Assembly (NCBI GenBank): GCA_959021945.1
Contig: CAUEYG010000025.1
Location: 1 to 9,952, forward strand
Direction: 5' to 3'
Length of the DNA stretch: 9,952 nucleotides
Source of the DNA: an uncultured Eubacteriales bacterium
GTDB lineage: Bacteria; Bacillota; Clostridia; Peptostreptococcales; Anaerovoracaceae
In this document: positions 1 to 6,990 of the stretch, piece by piece
Layout: the number at the start of each line of letters is the position of its first letter
Numbering within the stretch: the stretch's first letter is position 1
Position numbers and translations under genes: made by a program
Notes under the pieces: generated by a model
Database searches by the model: none
What the model was told of the DNA's origin: nothing
The model's input: the letters and a program-made list of their open reading frames with translations, nothing else

Positions 1-518
1 GAAGGAAATTTGATGGACTTGTCCATTGCGCAGGAATCTCACATGTACTTCCCCTGAAATTAATAAGTTACGAAAAACAGCATGAAGAAATGTGTATCAA
101 CTACTACGCATATATCGAACTGGTAAAACAGATATCAAAAAGGAGATATGGCACCTCAGAATGCAGTATTGTAGGGGTTTCCTCTATTGCGGCACATAGA
201 GGAGGAAAATGTCAGACCATTTATTCTGCTGCCAAGGGAGCTATGGATGCAGCTACAATTCCACTCTCAAAAGAATTGGCAGAGCGGGGAATACGAATTA
301 ATACAGTACGGCCTGGAATGATTAAAACCAATATGATGATGGGATATGCTGAGAAAAGGAGCATACCAGAAGAAGAACTGCGCAAGATGCAGCATTTGGG
401 CTTAGGCCTTCCGGAAGATGTAGCTTACTTGGTAGCATTTTTACTGTCATCAGCATCCCGATTTATTACAGGACAAAGTATTTCCGTAGACGGAGGAGGG
501 CCAGTAGAAGGGCTATAG
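1..518 (+). CDS. SDR-family oxidoreductase, 3' part only (5' end outside window)
   Basis: NAD(P)-dependent short-chain dehydrogenase/reductase of the FabG-like classical type, which interconverts a ketone or 3-oxoacyl group and an alcohol in the cytoplasm. The frame is open from base 3, so the gene starts upstream; the Met at base 90 lies inside the fold. Visible parts: the end of the cofactor domain with HCAG (the family's NNAG position) near bases 27-38, catalytic Ser at 183-185, and the Tyr-x-x-x-Lys pair at 222-224 and 234-236, with the usual 13-residue Ser-to-Tyr spacing. A PG loop (RPGMIKT) and the C-terminal GQSISVDGG motif follow. The TGxxxGxG nucleotide-binding motif and roughly the first 75 residues are missing because of the window edge. 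The next gene starts 27 bases downstream on the same strand. The substrate is unknown; the context suggests a keto intermediate of the same pathway. Family assignment is secure. Confidence 0.93.
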   Translation, partial: RKFDGLVHCAGISHVLPLKLISYEKQHEEMCINYYAYIELVKQISKRRYGTSECSIVGVSSIAAHRGGKCQTIYSAAKGAMDAATIPLSKELAERGIRINTVRPGMIKTNMMMGYAEKRSIPEEELRKMQHLGLGLPEDVAYLVAFLLSSASRFITGQSISVDGGGPVEGL

Positions 519-545
519 AGTTTTTCAGAAAGGCAGATCATCGAG

Positions 546-1217
546 ATGACAGAATTGCAAATCCAGACTTCCATTACCCTGCTCAACGAAACAAATATGT
601 ATGTAATAACAGACCCGGAAAGTCATCATGCAATTTTGGTGGATCCTTCCGACGCCATGGCTGCCGGAGATTTCCTGCAAAAAAAGGACTTGCTGCTGGA
701 CTACATTATTTTGACCCATGAGCACTATGATCACATTGCCGCGCTGAACCAGCTGCGGGAGCTGTTTCCGGCAAAAGTAGTGGCGTCAGACCAATGCAGC
801 AAGAGAATACAAAACCCCCGTGAGAATATGTCCCATCTTTTTGATGTGATTTTAGAGTTCAAAAGACAGCAGGGCAGAGACTATGGCGGCAATATTCATA
901 TAGAGCCATACAAGGCAGAGGCTGCGGACCTTATCTTCCATGGAAAAAAAGAGTTGGAGTGGCAGGGGCATCGGATTACGATGCAGGAAGCGCCGGGGCA
1001 TTCGCCGGGAAGTATTTTAATTGGCATTGACAACAAATACCTGTTCAGCGGAGACACCTTGTCATATGATTACCCGATCATTACCAGGTTCCCCGGAGGA
1101 AGCAAAAGACAATACCAAAGTATAACAAAACCCCTATTGCAGGAGCTGGAGAAAAATATGCATGTTTACCCAGGACATGGACGAGCATTTATCTTGAAAG
1201 AAATAGAAACTTTTTAG
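546..1217 (+). CDS. Metallo-beta-lactamase-fold hydrolase, glyoxalase II-like
   Basis: A 223-residue cytoplasmic metallohydrolase with no signal peptide. It carries the full dinuclear metal-ligand set of the glyoxalase II type: THEHYDH (His58, His60, Asp62, His63), His152 in PGHSPGS, Asp170 in SGDT, and His211 in YPGHG. Known members hydrolyse thioesters, lactones or other esters. The length is typical of a short, single-domain family member and lacks the extra C-terminal helical domain of classical hydroxyacylglutathione hydrolase, so true glyoxalase activity is not implied. A purine-rich site (GAAAGG, near 529-534) precedes the ATG. It sits 27 bases after the SDR and 28 bases before the cytidylyltransferase fusion, so it is probably co-transcribed. 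In an operon with an ACP, ligase and KAS III-like enzyme, an acyl-ACP or acyl-CoA thioesterase role (release or editing) is a sensible guess but is not shown by the sequence. Confidence 0.92.
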   Translation: MTELQIQTSITLLNETNMYVITDPESHHAILVDPSDAMAAGDFLQKKDLLLDYIILTHEHYDHIAALNQLRELFPAKVVASDQCSKRIQNPRENMSHLFDVILEFKRQQGRDYGGNIHIEPYKAEAADLIFHGKKELEWQGHRITMQEAPGHSPGSILIGIDNKYLFSGDTLSYDYPIITRFPGGSKRQYQSITKPLLQELEKNMHVYPGHGRAFILKEIETF

Positions 1218-1245
1218 CCAATAGACAGCAGGATGGAGAACAGTT

Positions 1246-3063
1246 ATGCAGGCAATTATTTTAGCCGCAGGAATGGGGCGAAGATTAAAAGAATTAACAG
1301 AAAATAATACAAAGTGTATGGTAGAAGTCAATGGAGTTCCCCTTATTGATCGGATGCTCCGGCAGATCGAAAAACAACACTTGTCCAGAGTTGTAATTGT
1401 TGTGGGATATGAAGGAGAAAAACTAATAGAACATATTGCGGGGCTGGATATTGATACTCCCATTACCTATGTAAACAATCCCATTTATGATAAGACAAAC
1501 AACATTTACTCTCTATTTTTGGCACGGCAATATTTATGCCAAGAAGATACATTGCTGTTTGAGTCTGACTTGATTGTAGAGGACTCGGTCATTGATGTTC
1601 TGGTAAAGGATCCTCGGGACACCTTGGCTCTGGTAGACAAATATGAAAACTGGATGGACGGAACCTGTGTCAAGCTGGGAGAAGACGATACCATTGAAGC
1701 CTTTGTGCCCGGGAAAAAATTCAAGTTTGAAGAACGAGATGATTACTACAAAACCGTTAACATCTACAAGTTTAGTAAAGCTTTTTCAACAACTTACTAT
1801 GTACCCTTTTTGGAAGCTTACTCCAAGGCTTTGGGAAACAATGAGTATTACGAACAAGTTCTGCGCGTCATAACTATGCTGGATGAACCGGGGATACGGG
1901 CCAAACGCCTGGAAGATCAACTGTGGTACGAAATTGATGATATTCAGGATTTGGACATTGCGGCCTCTATTTTTTGCCCCAGCGGTGAGGAGAAAGTTTC
2001 TTTGCTGCAAAATCGTTATGGCGGCTATTGGCGCTATCCAAAACTCATTGATTTTTCCTATTTGGTGAACCCTTATTTTCCTCCGCAGAAACTAATGGAT
2101 GAAATCAAAGCCAACTTTGAAAAACTTCTGACCCAATATCCTTCCGGGATACAAGTAAACTCCCTGCTTGCAGCTAAAAATTTTGGCGTGAGACAGGAAA
2201 ATATTATTGTAGGAAATGGAGCCGCTGAGCTGATTAAATCTTTAATGGCCATGCTGCAGGGGAGGACCGGTGTAATTCGGCCTACGTTTGAAGAATATCC
2301 AAACCGATATCAGCCCAACGAGACTGTGGTTTTCACACCAACTGCAGAAGGGTTTACATACAGCGCTGATGAGGTTATAGACTATTTTCAGGGTAAGGAA
2401 ATTCAAAACCTGATTATGATTAACCCGGATAACCCATCTGGAAACTACATTTGCAAATCAGATTTGATGCGATTAGTAGAATGGACAAAAGAATCGGGAA
2501 TCCTACTATTGCTGGATGAATCCTTTGCAGATTTTGCAGAAGAAGAAAACTCCACGCTGATTACACAGGAGCTTTTGGAGAAATATCCTCATTTGTTTGT
2601 AATGAAAAGCATTTCAAAATCCTATGGCGTGCCAGGGCTGCGTCTGGGAGTTCTGGCTTCCGGAGACACAGACAAAATCGCCTGGATGAAAAGAGATGTT
2701 TCCATCTGGAATATTAATTCCTTTGCCGAATTTTATATGCAGATAGAGGAAAAATACCAGGAAGATTACAAGCAGGCTTTAAAACTGCTTCGAAAAGAGA
2801 GAAAACGTTTTGAACATAGGCTGCAGGACATAAAGGGATTAAAGGTTTTTCCGTCTCAGGCAAACTATATTATGGTGCAGGTGGTCAATGGTATGACAGC
2901 CAAAGACATAACAAAGAAATTATTATTTGGACATAATTTGTTTGTAAAAGATCTGTCCCCAAAGATGAAAAGAGACAGCAGACAGTTTATGCGTATCGCA
3001 GTCCGCAATACAGAGGATAATGACCGGCTGGCAGAGGCGTTGGAAAAAGAATTGGAAGTGTAA
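1246..3063 (+). CDS. Fusion protein: LicC-like nucleotidyltransferase + CobD-like PLP-dependent enzyme
   Basis: A 605-residue two-domain protein. Residues 1 to about 245 are a nucleotidyltransferase: LAAGMGRRL near the N-terminus, the Lys-containing NTKCMVEVNGVPL segment, NNIYSLFLA, an ESD acidic site and EIDDIQDLD. NNIYS and EIDxxQD are typical of LicC/PntC-type CTP:phosphocholine or 2-aminoethylphosphonate cytidylyltransferases. A linker with RYGGYW (257-262) leads to a fold-type I PLP domain, about 265-605: DFSYLVNP, GNGAAELI, NPDNPSGN, Asp424 in LLLDESFADF, the PLP lysine Lys458 in SISKSYGVPGLRLG, and a substrate-carboxylate Arg583 in MRIAVRN. The motifs resemble CobD (threonine-phosphate decarboxylase) slightly more than HisC. 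Inference: the PLP half makes an amino-alcohol phosphate, or transaminates a phospho or phosphono compound, and the NTase half couples it to CMP. An aminotransferase role is not excluded. The start is set by GGATGGAG seven bases upstream. The next gene begins 3 bases after the stop. Confidence 0.92.
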   Translation: MQAIILAAGMGRRLKELTENNTKCMVEVNGVPLIDRMLRQIEKQHLSRVVIVVGYEGEKLIEHIAGLDIDTPITYVNNPIYDKTNNIYSLFLARQYLCQEDTLLFESDLIVEDSVIDVLVKDPRDTLALVDKYENWMDGTCVKLGEDDTIEAFVPGKKFKFEERDDYYKTVNIYKFSKAFSTTYYVPFLEAYSKALGNNEYYEQVLRVITMLDEPGIRAKRLEDQLWYEIDDIQDLDIAASIFCPSGEEKVSLLQNRYGGYWRYPKLIDFSYLVNPYFPPQKLMDEIKANFEKLLTQYPSGIQVNSLLAAKNFGVRQENIIVGNGAAELIKSLMAMLQGRTGVIRPTFEEYPNRYQPNETVVFTPTAEGFTYSADEVIDYFQGKEIQNLIMINPDNPSGNYICKSDLMRLVEWTKESGILLLLDESFADFAEEENSTLITQELLEKYPHLFVMKSISKSYGVPGLRLGVLASGDTDKIAWMKRDVSIWNINSFAEFYMQIEEKYQEDYKQALKLLRKERKRFEHRLQDIKGLKVFPSQANYIMVQVVNGMTAKDITKKLLFGHNLFVKDLSPKMKRDSRQFMRIAVRNTEDNDRLAEALEKELEV

Positions 3064-3066
3064 AGG

Positions 3067-3816
3067 ATGGATAGGCCGTTAGAAGATAAAAACATAATGA
3101 TAACCGGGGCCAAGTCGGGAATCGGTTTAGCTGCGGTTACAAAGCTGGCTGAAAACGGAGCCAATATATGGGCCTGCATGCGGCAGGAAAACCCACAGGC
3201 TCAGGAGATATTTAAAAAACTGGAAGCGAGCCATCAGGTTGCAGTGAAGCCCATTTACTTTGACGTGACCAGTGAGTCCCAGATCAAAGAGGCGCTGGTT
3301 GCTGTTATGAAAGAAAAGAAAACCATAGATGGGCTGGTAAATGCAGCGGGAATTGCTCATGGAGGACTATTCCAAATGACGCCGGTCTCAAAGATCAGGG
3401 AGGTCTTTGACGTAAACTTTTTTTCTGCTCTGGAAATTACCCAGCGAGTAATTCGGGCTATGGTAAAGCAAAAGTCTGGGTCAATTGTTAACCTTGCTTC
3501 CATTTCCGGTCTGGACTTAAAGGCCGGAAATTGTGCCTACGGAGTATCAAAGGCGGCTCTGTCAGCCTGGACCTGTACGCTGGCGGCAGAGGTAGGCAGC
3601 CTGGGAATTCGTGTTAATGCAGTGGCGCCGGGTCTAATCAACACTAGGATGGCGCAGCAGATGGAAGCAAAAGCCGGAGAAGAGATGAGAAAAAATTCCG
3701 CTATGGAAAGATTGGGTACGGCAGAGGAAGTGGCAGATGTCATTGCATTTTTAATTTCAGACCGCTCTTCCTTTATAAACGGACAGACAATTCGAGTAGA
3801 TGGAGGCCGCAAGTGA
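3067..3816 (+). CDS. SDR-family oxidoreductase (FabG-like), complete
   Basis: A 249-residue classical short-chain dehydrogenase/reductase, full length for the family. It has TGAKSGIG (13-20) for NAD(P) binding, NAAG (92-95), catalytic Ser145, Tyr158 and Lys162 (YGVSK), the PG loop VAPGLINTRM and the terminal GQTIRVDGG. It would reduce a keto group or oxidise an alcohol in the cytoplasm. It is a second, clearly diverged SDR alongside the truncated one at the left edge, so the pathway probably has two separate redox steps. The ATG directly follows the previous stop (3-base gap); the preceding GGAAG near 3055 is a modest ribosome site, so translation may depend on coupling to the fusion gene. 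Its last codons carry the ribosome site for the transketolase N subunit. A FabG-type 3-oxoacyl-ACP reductase role beside KAS III and ACP is attractive, but a sugar or ketol substrate is equally possible. Confidence 0.94.
   Translation: MDRPLEDKNIMITGAKSGIGLAAVTKLAENGANIWACMRQENPQAQEIFKKLEASHQVAVKPIYFDVTSESQIKEALVAVMKEKKTIDGLVNAAGIAHGGLFQMTPVSKIREVFDVNFFSALEITQRVIRAMVKQKSGSIVNLASISGLDLKAGNCAYGVSKAALSAWTCTLAAEVGSLGIRVNAVAPGLINTRMAQQMEAKAGEEMRKNSAMERLGTAEEVADVIAFLISDRSSFINGQTIRVDGGRK
3802..3806 (+). promoter_or_regulatory. Shine-Dalgarno site deciding a GTG start
   Basis: GGAGG lies six bases before GTG at 3813. The GTG overlaps the upstream TGA as GTGA, so the transketolase N subunit starts at this non-ATG codon and is translationally coupled to the SDR. 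An ATG at 3800 belongs to a different, short frame. Confidence 0.8.
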
Positions 3817-4652
3817 GCAGAATTCAAACAAAACAAAGCCCAGAAGATTGGAAAAAGACGGCGCAGCTGATCAGAAAACAAATTTTAAAAATGACCCATG
3901 CCTCAGGAACAACAGGAGCCCATGCAGGCGGTTCCCTATCCATGGCAGAGATTATGGCAGTTTTGTATTTTGGAATACTGCATTATGACCTGGAAGAACC
4001 AAAGGCACCTGAACGGGACCGTTTTATCCTCAGCAAAGGTCATGGAGCCATGGCCCTGTACGCAGCTCTGAATCAGGCGGGCATTCTTTCAGACCAAGAA
4101 CTGGATACCTTTAAATCAAATGCTACACAGCTTGGCGGACATCCTTCCATGAATCGAGACAAAATGATCGAATTTTCCAGCGGCAGCTTGGGGCAAGGAC
4201 TGTCACTGGCAGTAGGAGTGTGTTTGGGGTTAAAAAAGGCAAAAAATTTCGAGCCCCATGTATACGTTTTGTTGGGTGACGGCGAGTGTGATGAAGGTTC
4301 CATATGGGAAGCAGCCATGGCAGCAAGTCATTATGGGCTGGATAATCTGACGGTTATTGTAGATCAAAATCAACTCCAATATGATGGGGAAACCAAAGCG
4401 GTTATGGACCTAGGGAACCTAAAAGAAAAATGGAGCAGTTTTGGATGGGAGACTGCTGCTGTTGACGGCCACTGTCCACAAGCTCTCTATGAAGCACTGA
4501 AACAAAAACAGGAAAAGCCTTTCGCCCTTATCGCTAATACAGTGAAGGGAAAAGGAGTCTCCTTTATGGAACGCAATCCCCTTTGGCACAACAACCGGCT
4601 GTCGGACCAGCAGTATGAGCAGGCGCTGGCTGAGGTGGAGGCACAATTATGA
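3813..4652 (+). CDS. Transketolase, N-terminal (ThDP-binding) subunit
   Basis: A 279-residue protein matching the N-terminal half of transketolase, as found in the split two-subunit enzymes of many bacteria and archaea. Visible landmarks: HAGGSLSMAEI, SKGHGAMALYAAL, LGGHPS, GSLGQGLSLAVG, and the thiamine-diphosphate/Mg motif beginning GDG (155-157, Asp156), running through GECDEGSIWEAAM to the metal-binding Asn186 in VDQNQLQ. It works only as a complex with the C subunit encoded next, transferring a two-carbon ketol group from a ketose to an aldehyde acceptor. The start is GTG, fixed by GGAGG and a 4-base GTGA overlap with the SDR; an ATGA overlap links it to the C subunit, which suits stoichiometric synthesis. 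In central metabolism the acceptor is a sugar phosphate. Embedded here between acyl-processing genes, a non-sugar aldehyde acceptor is an inference worth testing. Confidence 0.95.
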   Translation: MSRIQTKQSPEDWKKTAQLIRKQILKMTHASGTTGAHAGGSLSMAEIMAVLYFGILHYDLEEPKAPERDRFILSKGHGAMALYAALNQAGILSDQELDTFKSNATQLGGHPSMNRDKMIEFSSGSLGQGLSLAVGVCLGLKKAKNFEPHVYVLLGDGECDEGSIWEAAMAASHYGLDNLTVIVDQNQLQYDGETKAVMDLGNLKEKWSSFGWETAAVDGHCPQALYEALKQKQEKPFALIANTVKGKGVSFMERNPLWHNNRLSDQQYEQALAEVEAQL

Positions 4653-5632
4653 TTACTTTTAAAAAACCGGAGATAAAAATGTGGTCCAGACTGGGATCAT
4701 GCGGCGCCTTTGGCTTGGCTATGGATGCACTGGCAAAGGAAGACGAAAAGCTGTTGGTTACAACTGCGGATTTATGCTTTTATTCAGGGTTGGACCGCTT
4801 TAAACGAAACCATCCGGACCAGTATTACAACCTGGGCATTGCAGAACAAAATATGATCGGTGTGGCGGCAGGTCTAGCAAGTGAAGGGTACCGGGTATTT
4901 GCCACTACTTATGCGTCCTTTGCTGCAGCCAGGTGCTGTGATCAGGTAAAAGTGAATATGGCTTACATGAAGCTGCCGGTAAAGCTGGTAGGGCTTACAG
5001 CAGGACTTTCTGTAGGAATTTTGGGACCGACCCATATGAGCTGGGGTGATCTTGCTGTTATGAGGGCTATGCCGGACATTGCCATACTATCTCCTGCTGA
5101 CTGTACAGAAACAGTAAAGGCAACAATTGCAGCAGCGGAATATAACGGACCGGTATATGTAAGACTGACTGGGAGCATGAACAGTCCTATAGTATACAAG
5201 GAAGATTATGAATATCGTATGGGCAAAGCAATTCAGATGAAAGAAGGCCTTGATGCAGCAGTTATTGCAACAGGGAGCATGGTCCATCCGGCAGCCGAAG
5301 CTGTTTTGCGCCTGGAACAAGAGGGAATCTCCTGCGGACTGGTAAATATGCATACCATTCGCCCCCTGGATACGGAAATCCTTGAAAAGATCAGAACAAA
5401 GTACTCATTTATTATTACCGTAGAAGAGCACGGTGTTGTTGGAGGATTAGGCAGTGCTGTTTTGGAATACCTTTCTGATAAAAACAGCCCGCCTATAAAA
5501 AGGATTGGCCTGGAGGGGAGCTATCCTCATGCTGCCGGTTATGAACATTTACTGGGTGAAAACGGGTTAACAGCAGATGGAATCTATAGCTCCATTAAGA
5601 GCTTTGTAAGGGGGATACAAGATGGCGTCTGA
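4649..5632 (+). CDS. Transketolase, C-terminal subunit
   Basis: A 327-residue protein containing the pyrimidine-binding domain and the C-terminal transketolase domain. The catalytic Glu66 lies in GIAEQNMIGVAAGLA and activates the ThDP aminopyrimidine ring. DLCFYSGL lies upstream of it and FATTYASF downstream. The C-terminal domain (about 205-327) has the usual ATGSMV, HTIRPLD and EEHGVVGGLG motifs. The segment GPTHMSWGDLAVMR (127-140) takes the place of the GPTHQxxEDLA-type sequence common in this family, so the EDLA Glu is Gly133; this loop lies near the active-site channel and might alter substrate choice. It overlaps the N subunit by ATGA with GGAGG seven bases upstream, and its last 11 bases overlap the KAS III-like gene. 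A 1-deoxyxylulose-5-phosphate synthase is less likely because that enzyme is normally one chain of about 600 residues. Confidence 0.95.
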   Translation: MITFKKPEIKMWSRLGSCGAFGLAMDALAKEDEKLLVTTADLCFYSGLDRFKRNHPDQYYNLGIAEQNMIGVAAGLASEGYRVFATTYASFAAARCCDQVKVNMAYMKLPVKLVGLTAGLSVGILGPTHMSWGDLAVMRAMPDIAILSPADCTETVKATIAAAEYNGPVYVRLTGSMNSPIVYKEDYEYRMGKAIQMKEGLDAAVIATGSMVHPAAEAVLRLEQEGISCGLVNMHTIRPLDTEILEKIRTKYSFIITVEEHGVVGGLGSAVLEYLSDKNSPPIKRIGLEGSYPHAAGYEHLLGENGLTADGIYSSIKSFVRGIQDGV

Positions 5633-6758
5633 TGTAATCCGCAATGTTTCAATAAAGGGGATAGCTGCAGCTGTCCCGACAAAGGTCAAAAGAGCACAGG
5701 AATATGAGGATATAATAGGAAAAGACGGAGTTAAAAAGTTTATTGATACGGTAGGAATTCGAGAGCGCCATATTGGGGACGGCAAAATTATGACCTCAGA
5801 TTTGTGCCTTGCAGCGGCGGAAGATCTTTTAGCCAGGACTGGGACAGATAAAAATGAAATTGAGGGGCTCCTTGTTGTCACACAGACCGGCGATTATATT
5901 GCACCGGCAACTGCCTGCGTACTGCAAAACCGCCTGGGACTTTCGGAGCATTGTATGGCATATGACATCCCTATGGGATGCTCCGGATACTTGTACGGTC
6001 TCTATAATGCCGCATCCCATATTCAGAACGGACATATAAAAAAGGTCCTTCTATTGGTGGGAGATTGCCTTTCCTATATGGCGTCTCCAAAGGATCGGGG
6101 ACAAATGATGCTGTCAGGCGATGCAGGTACAGCTACCCTGCTGGAATATGACAAAGATGGAACTGACATGAAATTCCTGTTTAAGACCATTGGAGCAGGA
6201 TACAAGAACTTGATCGTTCCTTATGGCGGATATAAACATAAATTTGGAAGCAGGGAGCAGCGCAAAAGAGAAGATGGCATTATACGTTCCGACTATGACA
6301 CGTTTATGGATGGGTCAGAAGTATTTAAGTTTTCTATCAGTGAAGTGCCAAAACTATTTCGAGAATTTTACAAGACACATGAGTACAACATAGAAGAATG
6401 TGACTATGTGGTCTTACACCAGGCTAATCTATTCATTATGAAAAATATTGCCAGGCGGCTGAAAATTTCTTTTGAAAAGGTTCCGGTTTCCTTAGACAGG
6501 TACGGAAATACAAGCTCTGCTACCATCCCTCTGACCCTCTGTGATTTGTTTGGAAGCAGGGAGGCAAAAAAACGGGATAACAACAAAATTTTCATATCCG
6601 GTTTTGGCGTTGGACTGTCACTGGGCGCCGCGGCGCTGGAACTGGATCCACGGGTCTGTCTGCCCATTATTGAATCGGACTGTTGCTATGAGGACCACAT
6701 TGACAGCCTGCATAACATGGCTTCGGACTTTGTGGAGAGAGGAGGAAAAGATGAGTAA
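5622..6758 (+). CDS. 3-oxoacyl-ACP synthase III-like (FabH/KAS III) enzyme
   Basis: A 378-residue thiolase-superfamily protein with a complete KAS III catalytic triad: Cys120 in PMGCSGYLYGL, His266 in LHQAN and Asn296 in YGNTSSATIPL. The C-terminal FISGFGVGLSLGAAAL completes the fold. KAS III enzymes take an acyl group from CoA onto Cys and condense it with malonyl-ACP; some secondary-metabolism homologues instead transfer acyl groups to oxygen or nitrogen. The protein is somewhat longer than the usual 310-340 residues, mainly from a tail of roughly 35 residues after the core, rich in acidic residues and containing a Cys-Cys pair. No malonyl transferase, KAS II or dehydratase is present in the window, so this is not a standard fatty-acid set. 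AAGGGGG lies about seven bases before the ATG, and the gene overlaps the transketolase C subunit by 11 bases and the ACP by 8. The intact triad makes condensation more likely than a purely structural role. Confidence 0.93.
   Translation: MASDVIRNVSIKGIAAAVPTKVKRAQEYEDIIGKDGVKKFIDTVGIRERHIGDGKIMTSDLCLAAAEDLLARTGTDKNEIEGLLVVTQTGDYIAPATACVLQNRLGLSEHCMAYDIPMGCSGYLYGLYNAASHIQNGHIKKVLLLVGDCLSYMASPKDRGQMMLSGDAGTATLLEYDKDGTDMKFLFKTIGAGYKNLIVPYGGYKHKFGSREQRKREDGIIRSDYDTFMDGSEVFKFSISEVPKLFREFYKTHEYNIEECDYVVLHQANLFIMKNIARRLKISFEKVPVSLDRYGNTSSATIPLTLCDLFGSREAKKRDNNKIFISGFGVGLSLGAAALELDPRVCLPIIESDCCYEDHIDSLHNMASDFVERGGKDE
6741..6745 (+). promoter_or_regulatory. Shine-Dalgarno site of the acyl carrier protein
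   Basis: GGAGG, preceded by GAGA, lies five bases before the ATG at 6751. It fixes the ACP start there, although the same frame is open from far upstream inside the KAS III-like gene. Confidence 0.8.
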
Positions 6759-6990
6759 TTTACAAAAATATATCGATGCCTTTAAAGAAACCTTTGAGGT
6801 GGAGGAATCAGAAGTTTCCGCCCTGGAATATCAGGGAATACCGGCGTGGGATTCCGTGGGACATATGAGCCTGATTGCACTGCTGGAAGAGGCCTTTGAC
6901 CTTATGATGGAAATGGATGACATTATCGAGTTCAGCTCCTTTGAGAAGGGGAAAGAGATTCTGGGAAAATACAATGTGGAACTTAAGTGA
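6751..6990 (+). CDS. Acyl carrier protein
   Basis: A 79-residue, strongly acidic protein of normal ACP length. Ser35 in WDSVGHMSL is the expected attachment site for the 4'-phosphopantetheine arm; the helix II segment after it (LIALLEEAFD) and the EFSSFEKGKEIL region fit the ACP four-helix fold. DSVGHM differs from the DSLDTVE-type motif of the housekeeping fatty-acid ACP and is closer to ACPs of polysaccharide or secondary-metabolite loci. It would carry the acyl intermediate handled by the neighbouring ligase, KAS III-like enzyme and LuxE/LuxC pair. It must be charged by a phosphopantetheinyl transferase encoded elsewhere. It overlaps the KAS III-like gene by 8 bases and the ligase by 17. 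Confidence 0.93.
   Translation: MSNLQKYIDAFKETFEVEESEVSALEYQGIPAWDSVGHMSLIALLEEAFDLMMEMDDIIEFSSFEKGKEILGKYNVELK

Noticed and set aside
90..518. Met at base 90 as the start of the first SDR
   Set aside because: The same frame is open from base 3 and already encodes conserved SDR sequence (FDGLVHCAG) before that Met; a start at 90 would remove essential fold elements.
1218..1245. Possible terminator or promoter in the short gap before the fusion gene
   Set aside because: Only 28 bases, with no clear hairpin followed by a T-run and no convincing -35/-10 pair; it holds just the ribosome site.
1246..3063. Phosphonate biosynthesis cluster on the strength of a PntC-like NTase
   Set aside because: No PEP mutase or phosphonopyruvate decarboxylase is in the window and the PLP domain is not the PhnW type; it is kept only as a rival hypothesis.
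3537..3881. Minus-strand open frame of 114 codons, and similar antisense frames across the window
   Set aside because: They lie opposite well-conserved plus-strand genes, lack family motifs and have the composition of shadow frames.
3813..5632. 1-deoxyxylulose-5-phosphate synthase or pyruvate dehydrogenase E1
   Set aside because: Both are ThDP enzymes, but the split into 279 and 327 residues and motifs such as HAGGSLSMAEI and SKGHGAM fit split transketolase better.
6917..6973. N-terminal extension of the AMP-ligase from ATG 6917
   Set aside because: This segment overlaps the ACP core and gives an Arg-rich stretch with no family match; ATG 6974 begins a normal ligase N-terminus.
6541..6990. 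A 149-residue protein ending with the ACP sequence
   Set aside because: Its first 70 residues are an out-of-frame reading of the KAS III-like gene and look non-protein-like. The ACP has its own GGAGG and ATG at 6751.
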